63,364 nucleotides of DNA from positions 1 through 63,364 of the forward strand of contig NZ_NVWY01000034.1 in NCBI RefSeq assembly GCF_002733835.1, read 5' to 3'. The DNA comes from Alcanivorax sp. (GTDB lineage Bacteria; Pseudomonadota; Gammaproteobacteria; Pseudomonadales; Alcanivoracaceae). The notes beneath the pieces are model-generated. The model made no database searches. It was not told where the DNA came from and saw only the letters and a list, made by a program, of their open reading frames with translations. Numbering within the stretch: position 1 is the stretch's first letter; each line of letters starts with the position of its first letter. A program made the position numbers and the translations under genes. This document shows, piece by piece, positions 33,932-43,326 of this stretch.

Positions 33932-35458
33932 TTACGGGCTGACTTTCTTGATGACTGGAGGTTTCCAGGTGCCATCGAGAATGGCTTGCTTGCCCCAATA
34001 GGCGCGGATGTAGAGAGAGAAGGTGCCCTGCGGTGCGGGCAGCCAGTTACTTAACTTGTCCTCTGATGGCTTGTTGTGCCCGGCGTACAGGGTAAGGGAG
34101 CCGTCATCGTTACGCTTCAGGTCCTTGTTCTTGGTGCCCAGGGAGTAACGCTGAAGATCATTGGGATAGAACAAATGTTTATCGTTGTACAGCGTCAGCG
34201 ACCAGAAGCCCTTCACCGGCGGGGTTTCTCCCTTGGCAAAAGTAATGCTGTAGAGGTTGTCCCCGGTTAGCTGTTGGCCATTGCCGTCGTTGTCTGTATA
34301 GAAATACTGGGTTTCGTTGGGGCGGTTATCAAACATGTTGGAGCGGGCGGTGCCGGTGCGCATGGTGTAATCCACGCCCCACTCTGCATTGTTGACGGAA
34401 CGGTTCCAGCCATTGCCGGCAGGCTTGCCGTTGTTTTCCCATTTGAAAAAGTCGGCAATCACCGTCTTTTCCGTTTCGATGGCAACATCGCGAATGGCTT
34501 GCTTGATGTCAGGATCGCGCTCGGCGGCTGCAAGCAATGCACGAATATTGGCGTAAATGGCTTCCTCGCCTGGCAAGGGTGGCACCTGATCCAGTACGGC
34601 GGGTAATTGCTCGAAGAATTTTTCCGGCACCACCCACTTGGTCTCTCCATCGCTTTGCGGGGCCGGGAAAGAAGGAAGTTGCGACCAGTCGACGGTTTTC
34701 ATTTCCCCATCGAACTCTGACAGTGGGTAGGCATTGATTTGGCGAATCACCGGTTGAATGGCTTTCCTGTCTTCTTCTGTGGAATCCATGAACGCCCGGG
34801 GAATCATGTTGGCCAGCTCCGTCGAGGAATGGATCACATCATTGATCCCTTCGGGAACCTCTCCTTCCCAGTCCGGGCCTACCAACAGGTAAAAGCCGGG
34901 TTTGGTGCTGTAGGGGCTGCCAAGCTCGCCTACCTGATCGGTGCGCTGGTCATAAATTGCGTAGACCCAGAAACGGTCGCCAAAATCCGGTACTTGGATA
35001 ACAACGGGTTGCTCGTTCAGTGAGAAGAAACCCAGACCATAAACCACATCCTGATTGGGGCAGGTGACAAAGGTTTCTGCCGGATCAATGTAGTCACTGA
35101 GCATGGCAATGTGCCCTTGAGGAGCCACCGGTACGATGCCGTTGAGTAACCCGGGTTTGGGTGCCTGGGTAATGCCCGCGCGTCGATTCGCCTGGTTGAC
35201 CATGGGCCAGGCCCAGACATAGGCCTGAGCGGCAACCACCCTGGCGTAAGACTCTGACATGGATGCCCCTTCTTCGGGCTGGTTCAGGTCTTCAAATGAG
35301 CGAGAAAGGGTTTCACTAGCAGGAGCTGTGGTGGTTGCTGCGGGGGTGTTTTCGCGAGGTGTTGTGTTTGCCGATGCAGAGTCTTCAGAGCTGTCGTTGT
35401 TGCAGCCGACGAGGGCAACAGCCCCAAGCAGACCCGCGGCCATGATGCCGGGTTTCAT
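33932..35458 (-). CDS. DUF1254/DUF1214 lipoprotein
   Basis: The 508-residue protein has a lipoprotein signal ending LVGCNN, then a Thr/Ala/Pro-rich linker to about residue 65. A DUF1254 domain ([14 protein letters not shown]..., [12 protein letters not shown]) and a C-terminal DUF1214 domain ([24 protein letters not shown]) follow. The start at 35458 is chosen because GGAGAG lies 4 nt upstream; an in-frame ATG at 35470 contains that ribosome site. The role of this widespread periplasmic/outer-membrane family is unclear. Confidence 0.85.
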   Translation of the reverse strand: MKPGIMAAGLLGAVALVGCNNDSSEDSASANTTPRENTPAATTTAPASETLSRSFEDLNQPEEGASMSESYARVVAAQAYVWAWPMVNQANRRAGITQAPKPGLLNGIVPVAPQGHIAMLSDYIDPAETFVTCPNQDVVYGLGFFSLNEQPVVIQVPDFGDRFWVYAIYDQRTDQVGELGSPYSTKPGFYLLVGPDWEGEVPEGINDVIHSSTELANMIPRAFMDSTEEDRKAIQPVIRQINAYPLSEFDGEMKTVDWSQLPSFPAPQSDGETKWVVPEKFFEQLPAVLDQVPPLPGEEAIYANIRALLAAAERDPDIKQAIRDVAIETEKTVIADFFKWENNGKPAGNGWNRSVNNAEWGVDYTMRTGTARSNMFDNRPNETQYFYTDNDGNGQQLTGDNLYSITFAKGETPPVKGFWSLTLYNDKHLFYPNDLQRYSLGTKNKDLKRNDDGSLTLYAGHNKPSEDKLSNWLPAPQGTFSLYIRAYWGKQAILDGTWKPPVIKKVSP

Positions 35459-35634
35459 AATACTCTCCATGTCAGAATTCCTGTTCTTATGAAACCTATA
35501 GCAGGGGGCGGTTAATTACCATGGGGCAGATAACAGGCTTTTTTATTTAGACGGGTTTACCAGGAAAGTGTGAACAGGGCGAGGTTTACGGGGCGTTAGC
35601 AGGAAAGAAGAGTGCGAAGTAAGGAAGGGATAAT

Positions 35635-35667
35635 CCTGCGAGCGATCGCATGGCGGTCGCTCGCAGG
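35635..35667. repeat. 11-bp inverted repeat after band-7 gene
   Basis: CCTGCGAGCGA at 35635-35645 pairs exactly with TCGCTCGCAGG at 35657-35667. It begins 9 bp after the band-7 stop on the minus strand. There is no T-run, so it is a weak terminator or mRNA-end hairpin. Confidence 0.7.
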
Positions 35668-35675
35668 GGCGGGAA

Positions 35676-36635
35676 TCAAGCCGGGGTTTTTTCCACGGTC
35701 TTGAGGACTTTCTGCAGGCTGGCGACGGTGCCACCAATATCGCTGAGGCCCTGGGGCAGCAGCATGGTGGTGGATTCCTTGGCCACTTTCTCGAAGGCGG
35801 TAACGTATTGCTCTGCGATGCGCAGGCTGACCGCTTCCTGGCCGCCGTCTTCTTTCACGGCCGCAGCAACCTGGCGCAGACCTTCACCGGTGGCGGTGGC
35901 GATCAGCTCGATTTGCTGGGCGCGCCCTTCCGCTTCGTTGATCTGCTTCATTTTTTCACCTTCAGAGATGTTGATCATCTCCTGCTTTTCACCTTCGGAG
36001 CGGTTGATCGCCGCCTGGCGGTCACCCTCGGAACGGTTAATGGCGGCCTGGCGTTCACCTTCGGATTCAGCCACCACCGCGCGACGCTCCCGCTCGGCAC
36101 GGACCTGTTTCTCCATGGCGTCCTTGATGGACACGGGCAGGTTGATGTCGGCCACTTCATAACGCAGGACTTTCACACCCCAGGGTTGGGCGGCTTCGTC
36201 CACGGCGCGGACCACTTCCATATTGATTTCGCCACGCTCTTCGAAGGTTTTGTCCAGATCAATTTTACCGATCACCGAACGCAAGGTGGTCTGAGCCAGT
36301 TGCTGGGCGGCCATGACGTAGTCGTCTACGCCGTAACTGGCGGCTTTGGGATCGATGACTTGCAGGTACATGACGCCGTCAATAGACACTTCGATGTTGT
36401 CTTTGGTGATACAGCTCTGGCGCGGTACGTCGCGAACGATTTCTTTCTGGGAATGTTTGTAGGCGACACGGTCGATAAAGGGGGTCAGAAAGTGCAGCCC
36501 CGCATCCATGGAGGTCTGGTATTTGCCCAGCCGTTCCACCACATACACCTGCCGCTGGGGCACGATGCGAATGACCATGAAGAGCAGCACGACAACGCCG
36601 AGAGCGAGAAGTCCGGAAATAATCAAACCAGCCAT
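35676..36635 (-). CDS. qmcA: SPFH/band-7 membrane protein (QmcA/stomatin-like)
   Basis: The 319-residue protein has an N-terminal membrane anchor (residues 5-24) and an SPFH domain (about 25-190). A charged helical stretch holds four or five 11-residue repeats of the type SEGERQAAINR (about 198-250). Such proteins form cage-like oligomers in lipid microdomains. It lies 61 bp downstream of the NfeD gene, the usual partner. Confidence 0.88.
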   Translation of the reverse strand: MAGLIISGLLALGVVVLLFMVIRIVPQRQVYVVERLGKYQTSMDAGLHFLTPFIDRVAYKHSQKEIVRDVPRQSCITKDNIEVSIDGVMYLQVIDPKAASYGVDDYVMAAQQLAQTTLRSVIGKIDLDKTFEERGEINMEVVRAVDEAAQPWGVKVLRYEVADINLPVSIKDAMEKQVRAERERRAVVAESEGERQAAINRSEGDRQAAINRSEGEKQEMINISEGEKMKQINEAEGRAQQIELIATATGEGLRQVAAAVKEDGGQEAVSLRIAEQYVTAFEKVAKESTTMLLPQGLSDIGGTVASLQKVLKTVEKTPA

Positions 36636-36696
36636 GAATACAGTTCCTTGTTATTGCGTAGAGTGGTGAAAGAAAGAGAAATCCGTAATGGGTTCG

Positions 36697-37161
36697 TCAG
36701 TCGTTTTCAGGTTTAACCGCCGGCCAGGGTTCCACGGTCAGCCAGAGTCCTTCGTGCTGGGTGATGCGCACCATGTCCCCAGGATTCAGCGGTTGGTTGC
36801 ACTGGGCCTGCCAGCGTGCGCCACGATAGTTCACGGTGCCTGTGCCTTTGGCAAAGGCTTCAGCCACGGTGGCACGGTGGCCGATCAGGCCGGCGCTGTC
36901 TTCCTCGCCCTGGCGTTGCCGCTCGCGGCCCATCAGTTTGTCGTTGAGCACCCGGCGCACAAACACCAGCAGCAGCACGCTGATAACAGCGAAAATAGTG
37001 AGTTCCCAGGTGGTGTCATCAAGCAGGCCGAGAAATTTCAGGCTGCCTACCAGCAGAGCAGCGATGCCGAAAAAGATCACCACCAGGCCAGAGACGGCAA
37101 ATTCGGCGATCATCAGGGCGAGCCCGGCGATAATCCAGTAACTGTATTCCGGCATATCCAT
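36697..37161 (-). CDS. NfeD-like membrane protein (short form)
   Basis: The 154-residue protein has two or three membrane segments (WIIAGLALMIAEFAVSGLVV...) and a C-terminal OB-fold domain (GHRATVAEAFAKGTGTVNYRGARWQAQ). This is the short NfeD form without the N-terminal ClpP-like protease domain. It partners SPFH proteins, and qmcA follows. The start at 37161 is chosen over an upstream frame; 37155 is also possible. Confidence 0.85.
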   Translation of the reverse strand: MDMPEYSYWIIAGLALMIAEFAVSGLVVIFFGIAALLVGSLKFLGLLDDTTWELTIFAVISVLLLVFVRRVLNDKLMGRERQRQGEEDSAGLIGHRATVAEAFAKGTGTVNYRGARWQAQCNQPLNPGDMVRITQHEGLWLTVEPWPAVKPEND

Positions 37162-37244
37162 ACCTGTGTTCCTGTGCATTATTCTGATGCACAAAGATAG
37201 CACGTTGGTGACAGGTCCGTCGGTAGGAAATGGCTGAAAATGCG

Positions 37245-37279
37245 CAGTTGCAAGCCTCAAGCTTCAAGTTACAACGCGG
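37245..37279. repeat. Heptad-word arm, locus D1
   Basis: Five words: CAGTTGC, AAGCCTC, AAGCTTC, AAGTTAC, AACGCGG. The last two are identical to the last two words of the left arm at locus C. A GC cap CCGCGCTT occurs at 37311-37318 where the opposite arm should start, but the words that should follow are missing. Confidence 0.8.
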
Positions 37280-37329
37280 GGAAGGGGGTTGGGTTGGGCG
37301 ATGTGCTGGGCCGCGCTTCGGGGAAAAGT

Positions 37330-37398
37330 GACGAGTCACGAGTTTCGAGTTTCGAAAAGCGAAAACAGTGAGCCCGGTTTTGCCTTTCGCAACTCGAA
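37330..37398. repeat. Heptad-word inverted repeat, locus D2
   Basis: The left arm 37330-37364 is GACGAGT, CACGAGT, TTCGAGT, TTCGAAA, AGCGAAA. The right arm 37378-37398, read on the minus strand, is TTCGAGT, TGCGAAA, GGCAAAA. The words share the NNCGAGT form of locus A. Confidence 0.75.
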
Positions 37399-37499
37399 CC
37401 AAAGGTTCAAGCACCTGCGGTGAGGTCGCGGGGGAAGGCCTGTGAGTTTATCCGGCCTTCCCCGCGTTGTTGCGTGCCGCGCGATGCGTGAAGCGGCTT

Positions 37500-37988
37500 T
37501 TAGTGCTGATGCCCGCCCACGCCATGGGCATGCTTGTGGGCTTTTTCGTCGTCGGTGGCATCACGGATATCGGTGATTTCCACCACGAAGCGCAGGGACT
37601 TGCCGGCGAGTGGGTGGTTGGCGTCCACGTCCACGGTTTTCAGGCCCACTTTCAACACGGTGAGCATGCGCGGGCCTTCATCGGTGGAAACGGTGACCAC
37701 CTTGCCGGGTTCCAGTTTGCCTGCGTGTTTCAGGTATTTGCGGGAAATACGCTGGAACAGCTCGTTGTTGTATTCGCCATAGGCGTCTTCCGGGCTGATG
37801 GTGACATCCACTTCGTCACCGGTATCCTTGCCTTCCAGAGCCGTTTCCAGCCCCTTGATGATGTTGTTGTAGCCGTGCAGGTAGGCCATGGGCTCGCCGG
37901 TGTCCCGGGAGCTTTCAATTTCACTGCCGTCATCGGCGTTGAACAGGCTGTATTGCAAGGTGACCACCTTGCCGTTTTCGATAGTCAT
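37500..37988 (-). CDS. slyD: FKBP-type peptidyl-prolyl isomerase SlyD
   Basis: The 162-residue protein has the SlyD plan: FKBP halves (residues 1-68 and 130-150) with an inserted chaperone flap between, and a His-rich metal-binding tail (HKHAHGVGGHQH). It assists folding and can deliver Ni to hydrogenase or urease in other species. The start at 37988 matches the family start (MTIENGKVV). Confidence 0.93.
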   Translation of the reverse strand: MTIENGKVVTLQYSLFNADDGSEIESSRDTGEPMAYLHGYNNIIKGLETALEGKDTGDEVDVTISPEDAYGEYNNELFQRISRKYLKHAGKLEPGKVVTVSTDEGPRMLTVLKVGLKTVDVDANHPLAGKSLRFVVEITDIRDATDDEKAHKHAHGVGGHQH

Positions 37989-38075
37989 GCAAGCCACTCC
38001 AGGGGCTGAAAATAGGGGGAGCCGGATGCGAGCCCGGGGTGGCAGCATTGTGCCGCCGCCCTGAGCTGCAGGCAA

Positions 38076-39596
38076 TTACCCTTGTTGCTTGCGCAACAGT
38101 TCGCCGGCCAGTGCGGGGCCGGTCCACAGGCTGGGCAACAGAACCAGTGAGACCGGCACCGCCGTAACCACAATGAACTTCTGCAAGGCGTCAATGCCGC
38201 CATCACCGATGCTGATCAGAATGGCGGCGCTGGCGCCCATCATGATCCCCCAGAATACCCGTATGGCGGAGGGGGGCTCTTCTGTGCCGGTCATTACCAC
38301 GGACACGCTATAGGTCATGGAGTCGCCGGTGGTGGCCACGAAGATGGTGGTCAGCACCAGAAACAGGCCGGACAGCAAGGTGCCCCAGGGCAAGGCCTGG
38401 GTGGTGGCCAGCAAGGCGGCAGGCAGATTAAAGCCTTCGAACGGTTGGGAAATAATACCCGGTTGGGCAATTTCCAGGGAGATGCCGGTGCCGCCGACAA
38501 TAGTGAACCAGAAGCAGGTGACGAGAGGGGCCACCAGCGCCACCACGCCGACCAGCTGTCGCAGGGTGCGGCCGCGGGAAATGCGTGCCACAAACAGTGC
38601 CATCAAGGGGCCATAGCCGATAAACCAGCCCCAGAAGAACACCGTCCACCAGTCCAGCCAGCCAGGGTCACTACGGAAGGTGGCCATGGGGAAAAACTCA
38701 CCCAGGTAGGTGCCAAGGCCCTGCACAAAACCGTCGATAATGAACGCGGTCGGGCCGGCGATCAGGATAAAGACCATTAGCACGATGGCGAGGGTCACAT
38801 TGAAACGGCTGAGGATCTGGATGCCCCGGTTGACGCCGGTAATGGCGCTGATGGTGTAGATCAAAACCAGGCCGAGGATAACCGCGAGTTGAGTGCTGAA
38901 ATTATCGGCGATACCAAATAAATCATTCAGGCCGAAGCTGACTTGCAGGCCAAGAAAACCGATGGGACCAACCGTGCCGGCGACCACCGCCAGCACACAG
39001 CAGGCATCGACGATTGCCCCGCCGGGGCCGTGGATGATGCGCTCGCCGAATACCGGGTACAGCAGGGTGCGGGGTTTTAGTGGCAGGCCCTTTTCATAGT
39101 GCAGCACCATCAGGGTGATGCTGGTCAGGCAGCCGAGAATGGCCCAGGCCAGAAACCCCCAGTGCATGAAGCTTTGCGCCAGCGCATTGGTGCCCTGCTC
39201 CATGGGCGTGCTGCCTTCCCCAAACAGCGGCGGTGCCGAGATGAAATGGGCAATGGGCTCCGCTGCCGCCCAGAACACGCCACCACCGGCGAGCAGGGTA
39301 CACATGATGATCGACACCCACTTGAAGGTGGACAGCTCCGGTTTGTCCATCCCTCCCAGGCGAACGTTGCCGGTGCGGCTGATGGCCAAGTACAGGGAGA
39401 CGAAAAAAGTGGCCAGCATAAGCAGCTGCCAATAGGCGCCAAACAACCTGGTGGACCAGGCAAAGCTGGTTTGTACCCAGGCGGCGGTTTGCTCAATATC
39501 CCAGAGGGACAGGCTCACAAACAGCAGGATCAGGCCGCCGCTGAGAATAAAGACCGGCACATCCACGGCCTGAAAGGTACGAGACAAGAAAGACAT
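38076..39596 (-). CDS. BCCT-family betaine/choline/carnitine transporter
   Basis: The 506-residue inner-membrane protein has twelve helices. The BCCT signature lies in WWTVFFWGWFIGYGPLMALFVARISRGR (about residues 310-335), and GGVFWAAAEP is in helix 3. It is relatively short, without the long cytoplasmic tails of osmosensing BetP, so osmotic gating is doubtful. The substrate is a quaternary amine or similar. Confidence 0.9.
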   Translation of the reverse strand: MSFLSRTFQAVDVPVFILSGGLILLFVSLSLWDIEQTAAWVQTSFAWSTRLFGAYWQLLMLATFFVSLYLAISRTGNVRLGGMDKPELSTFKWVSIIMCTLLAGGGVFWAAAEPIAHFISAPPLFGEGSTPMEQGTNALAQSFMHWGFLAWAILGCLTSITLMVLHYEKGLPLKPRTLLYPVFGERIIHGPGGAIVDACCVLAVVAGTVGPIGFLGLQVSFGLNDLFGIADNFSTQLAVILGLVLIYTISAITGVNRGIQILSRFNVTLAIVLMVFILIAGPTAFIIDGFVQGLGTYLGEFFPMATFRSDPGWLDWWTVFFWGWFIGYGPLMALFVARISRGRTLRQLVGVVALVAPLVTCFWFTIVGGTGISLEIAQPGIISQPFEGFNLPAALLATTQALPWGTLLSGLFLVLTTIFVATTGDSMTYSVSVVMTGTEEPPSAIRVFWGIMMGASAAILISIGDGGIDALQKFIVVTAVPVSLVLLPSLWTGPALAGELLRKQQG

Positions 39597-39775
39597 TGCG
39601 GTCTCCTGTGAGACGCGACCGGGGCGCAGGCGATGCTGCGGTGAACAAGGAGACCAGAACGGAAAACCCGGTAACTGCGGCCAGGACCTTGGGTCACAGG
39701 TGAATGAGCGCGTTGCGTAAACGCATGAAACAATGGCGTTATTCTACACCACCCAAGCGCTGGCCGGCAGCGGGT

Positions 39776-40768
39776 TTACTGCTTTGCGTCGGGATGCAGG
39801 TCCAGCGCCTTGCGATCTGTACCCTTGCGAATCTCACTCAGCAGGCGGTTGGACTGCCGGTACCAGTTACGGCGGCCACTAGGGCTCCATTTAAAGCGTT
39901 TGTAGGTCCACTGGTACTGGCTCAGGTTGCGGTCAATGCAGCGTTGCAGGCCGCTGTTCATGGCGGTGAGAATTTCGGCGGTGTCGTTGGCCTGCTCAAT
40001 GGCCGGGGCCTCTTCGAAGTGCAGGTGGATATCTTTCACGCCGCCTTCGCCGCGAATGCAGGACACGATAAACACATGGGGACGGTAACGCTGTACCAGT
40101 TTGTCGATCAGCGCCGGTGTGGGCACGTCATAGCCGAAGAACGGTACCGAGGGGTTGCTGCGGTTGCCCGGGTTATGGTCGGAAAGAATACCCAGGGTGC
40201 CGCCGGCTTTCATGGCCGCCAGCGCTTTTTTGACCCCCTGGCTGTTGGTGGGAATCAGTACCGAGCCGGTACGCTCTCGTGCTGCCTTGACCATGGCATC
40301 CATCAGCGTGGCCGGGTGAGGCTGGTACATGATCAGGGTCTTGTCCCGGCTGCCCTTGTCGCCCACATACAGGTTGCTGATCTCCCAGCTGCCTTGATGC
40401 AGTGACAGCATCAAAACCGGCCGTTCGCTGGCGCAGGCATCGAGAAAGGCCTGCTCGCCGTGGATATGGGTAACCCGCGACAGGGTTTCCTCCACTGGCC
40501 GGTGCCATACATGGCTGAATTCGGTGAGCGTGCGGCCCAGTTCGCGCAGGCTCTGGCGGCCGATTTTTTTGGCTTCCGCGTAGGACATTTGCGGGTGGGT
40601 GGCCAGCAGGTTGATCAGCACCACCCGGTAGGCGCTGGCATAGCGCAGCGGCACCAGGGTCACCAGGGTAGCAACGGCGGCACCGAATCCGGTGACCAGC
40701 GGCAAGGGAAGCCAGGCAAGCAGGCGGACCACCATCCACAGACGGCGGCCGGGGTATTGTTTATTCAT
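39776..40768 (-). CDS. LpxL/HtrB-like lysophospholipid acyltransferase
   Basis: The 330-residue protein has an N-terminal hydrophobic anchor. The catalytic HX4(D/E) box is HQGSWE near residue 122, and GILSDHNPG plus VPFFGY follow as in lauroyl acyltransferases. It may acylate lipid A or a related glycolipid; several paralogues usually exist, so the exact substrate is unclear. It overlaps the MBL hydrolase gene by 8 bp. Confidence 0.82.
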   Translation of the reverse strand: MNKQYPGRRLWMVVRLLAWLPLPLVTGFGAAVATLVTLVPLRYASAYRVVLINLLATHPQMSYAEAKKIGRQSLRELGRTLTEFSHVWHRPVEETLSRVTHIHGEQAFLDACASERPVLMLSLHQGSWEISNLYVGDKGSRDKTLIMYQPHPATLMDAMVKAARERTGSVLIPTNSQGVKKALAAMKAGGTLGILSDHNPGNRSNPSVPFFGYDVPTPALIDKLVQRYRPHVFIVSCIRGEGGVKDIHLHFEEAPAIEQANDTAEILTAMNSGLQRCIDRNLSQYQWTYKRFKWSPSGRRNWYRQSNRLLSEIRKGTDRKALDLHPDAKQ

Positions 40769-41768
40769 GTGTCAGTTCAATGGTCAGGGTTTCGCCATGC
40801 TGCGGAACCCGAAAATGTGCGTGTTCAATGTGTTGTTCTGTCAGGGCTCGGGCCAGCGCTTTTGGCGGTGCATCCATGGGTTCGTCAGTGAGCACGAAGG
40901 TGCCCCAGTGCATGGCCAGGGACTGGCGCGCCTGAATATCCTGATGGATTTTTACCGCTTCCGCCGGGTTGATATGCACCGGCGACATGAACCAGCGCGG
41001 CTCGTAGGCCCCGATAGGTAATAATGCCAGATCTACCGGCCCGAATACCTGACCAATTTCGTTAAACAGCGGTGCATAGCCGGTGTCACCGGCAAAATAG
41101 AGGCTGAAATCCGGGAAATTCAGGCGCCAGCTGCACCACAGGGTCTGGTTGTGGTCGTTGGGGCCGCGCCCGCTGAAGTGCTGGGCGGGCAAACAGAAAG
41201 CCTCCACCTGGCCGTGGTAGTCGCTCTGCCACCAGCCCAGCTCGATGATCCGTTCCACCCCCAGCTTGCGCAGCCAGGCGGCGATACCCTGGGGTACGAA
41301 CCAGAGAATGTCGCGGCCGAAGCGGGCCTGTAGTTGCTTTACCGATGCCTTGTCCAGGTGGTCATAGTGGTTATGGGATACCAGCACGGCATTGATATCG
41401 GGTAGCTGGTCAATGGTCAACGCCGGCGGTACTGCCCGCTTTGGCCCGGCAAAGGTGAACGGAGAGCAGCGATCGGAAAACACCGGGTCGGTGAGCAGAT
41501 TCCAGCCCCGGTGCTGGAACAGATAGGTAGCATGGCCGATCCAGGTGATCTGTGGGCGGTTGCCCGGCTGACGCAGCTGCTCCGGGTCCGGGGTGTGCAG
41601 GGGGAAGGACTGGTGGCCGGGAAAGCGCCCGCGCGATTCCCACTGCCAGCGCAGGAAGGCGCCGAGCCCGTGATGCGGAGTGGCAAACCGGTTGCGAAAG
41701 GCGTGCTTGCGGCGCTGGCTGACGGGTTCCTCGGCGGCCAGCGCGGCCAGTCGCTGACGGTCGATCAT
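40761..41768 (-). CDS. MBL-fold metallo-hydrolase (NAPE-PLD/UlaG-like)
   Basis: The 335-residue protein has the metal motif SHNHYDHLD near residue 132 and further ligands in PAQHFSGRGP, AGDTGY and MHWGTF. The motif ITWIGHATYL and long N-terminus resemble N-acyl-phosphatidylethanolamine phospholipase D-like lipid hydrolases. With the overlapping acyltransferase gene this suggests lipid remodelling. It overlaps chpC by 4 bp. Confidence 0.85.
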   Translation of the reverse strand: MIDRQRLAALAAEEPVSQRRKHAFRNRFATPHHGLGAFLRWQWESRGRFPGHQSFPLHTPDPEQLRQPGNRPQITWIGHATYLFQHRGWNLLTDPVFSDRCSPFTFAGPKRAVPPALTIDQLPDINAVLVSHNHYDHLDKASVKQLQARFGRDILWFVPQGIAAWLRKLGVERIIELGWWQSDYHGQVEAFCLPAQHFSGRGPNDHNQTLWCSWRLNFPDFSLYFAGDTGYAPLFNEIGQVFGPVDLALLPIGAYEPRWFMSPVHINPAEAVKIHQDIQARQSLAMHWGTFVLTDEPMDAPPKALARALTEQHIEHAHFRVPQHGETLTIELTHE

Positions 41769-42220
41769 GCCGGTTTCTGTAGCCCCGCCACGGCGCCCTC
41801 AATGGCGTCCAGATCCGGGATCACCGCCAGGTCGCCGCCCACCTGAATGTACATGGCTTCTGCCGGGCCGGTATCCACCGGCTCTTCCACCGGATCGTCC
41901 TTGGCCACTTTCATCAGGCGGGGAATCCCCTGCACGATCACCGCATAAAAAGGCGCCTGGTTGGCGACGGTATTGAGTACCGCGATGCGGGCATCCTGGC
42001 CGATGGTGACCTGGCCGGACTCGTTGAGCTTCTCAAACGACAGCAGCGGAATTTGCTGGTCGCGCCAGCTCAACCAGCCCAGCAACCATTCGGGACCATG
42101 GCCCGGGCGATCCGGCTGACGCAATGGAATCACCTCGGCCACAATAATATTGGGCACCAGCCAGGGGCGCCCCTGCATGGGGATCAGCAGGCTGGAAATA
42201 TCGGAGGGCAACTGCGCCAT
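41765..42220 (-). CDS. chpC: ChpC, CheW-domain protein of the Pil-Chp system
   Basis: The 151-residue single CheW domain links chemoreceptors to the ChpA kinase (LLIPMQGRPWLVPNIIVAEV, GWLSWRDQQIPLLSFE). The start at 42220 is the family start; an extension to 42289 is not needed. It is the last Chp gene; in P. aeruginosa, ChpC is used for responses to specific host ligands. Confidence 0.85.
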   Translation of the reverse strand: MAQLPSDISSLLIPMQGRPWLVPNIIVAEVIPLRQPDRPGHGPEWLLGWLSWRDQQIPLLSFEKLNESGQVTIGQDARIAVLNTVANQAPFYAVIVQGIPRLMKVAKDDPVEEPVDTGPAEAMYIQVGGDLAVIPDLDAIEGAVAGLQKPA

Positions 42221-42300
42221 AGTGCTGTTCCTTTTCTTGTCATCGCGTATGTCGTCGCGGGCCGGTTGTGGCCGAGCGCGAGTCGTCACTGTTGTTGGTG

Positions 42301-43326
42301 CTACTGATGCTGCGGAAGCGGAGCCTGTGCCAGCTCCCTTCTTACCCGCTCCACCAGCTGCAGTGCAAGTTGTTCGGGGGAACCATTAAAGCTGACGCAG
42401 CCGGTTTCTCGTACCGAGTCTGGCTGGCTGCTGACGGCACAGGTGTCTGCGCTTTGTGCCCACACCGGGCAGCCGGTGGCGGCCAGGCGCGGTGCGGCGA
42501 TGGCGCCGTCGTTGCCCATGCCGGAAAACAGAATGGCGCCACAGGCGTTGCCAAAACCCTCGCCCACATGCTGGATAACCTGGTCGATAGAGGGCGCATA
42601 GGGGCCTTCCCAGTTATCGCCGGTGGACTGGATACGGCCGTCGTGGCGAAAGCGCACGGCGTACTCTACCGGCACAATGGCCAGCTCGCCGTGTCGCAAG
42701 GCCTCCCCGTCCACACCGATCTTGCACTGGATCGGGTTATCCCGCCCCAGCACGCCGCACAGGGTCTCCAGAAAACTGCCGTCGATGTGTTGCGCCAGCA
42801 CGAAGGCCACGGGCAGATTGGCCGGCAGGCAATCGAGAAACAGTTTCACCGCAGCCGGGCCACCCAGGCTGGCGCCCAGTACCCACACCTGCCGGGGGCG
42901 GTCGCCGGGGCGAATGGCCTGGAATTCCCGGGGTTGGGGGATGCGTATCTGGGGTGGCCGCTGGGGGATCACGTCCAGGCGCTCTTCCACGGCCGGTTTG
43001 CCGATAAAACTTACCAGTTTGGTGACCAGGCGCCGTTCCCATTTGGGGTAGCGAGCATCCGTGCGGGCCGGGGCCTGGCCATCACAGAAAAGAATCGGTA
43101 CCTGGGCGCGCTCCAGCAGGTCGTCGAGGAAGTGCTGCCAGCGGTCTTCGCTGGACAGGTCCACGACCCACAGATCCAGGGCGTCAGGTTCCAGCCAGCG
43201 ATCTTCCAGAGCGTCCGGTTCGGTGCTGACCAGTACCTGATAGCCCTGGCCCTTTACCGCACTGGACAGCAGGTGCCCCTGCAATGTGCTGTCAGCAATC
43301 ACGCCGACACGGCCGGGCGCGGTCAT
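42301..43326 (-). CDS. chpB: ChpB, CheB-type methylesterase of the Pil-Chp system
   Basis: The 341-residue protein has an N-terminal receiver-like domain without an obvious canonical phospho-Asp pocket. The C-terminal CheB esterase has Ser in GASLGG, His in LAQHIDGSF and Asp in SGMGNDG. It demethylates PilJ. It overlaps chpA by 4 bp and is translationally coupled. Confidence 0.9.
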   Translation of the reverse strand: MTAPGRVGVIADSTLQGHLLSSAVKGQGYQVLVSTEPDALEDRWLEPDALDLWVVDLSSEDRWQHFLDDLLERAQVPILFCDGQAPARTDARYPKWERRLVTKLVSFIGKPAVEERLDVIPQRPPQIRIPQPREFQAIRPGDRPRQVWVLGASLGGPAAVKLFLDCLPANLPVAFVLAQHIDGSFLETLCGVLGRDNPIQCKIGVDGEALRHGELAIVPVEYAVRFRHDGRIQSTGDNWEGPYAPSIDQVIQHVGEGFGNACGAILFSGMGNDGAIAAPRLAATGCPVWAQSADTCAVSSQPDSVRETGCVSFNGSPEQLALQLVERVRRELAQAPLPQHQ

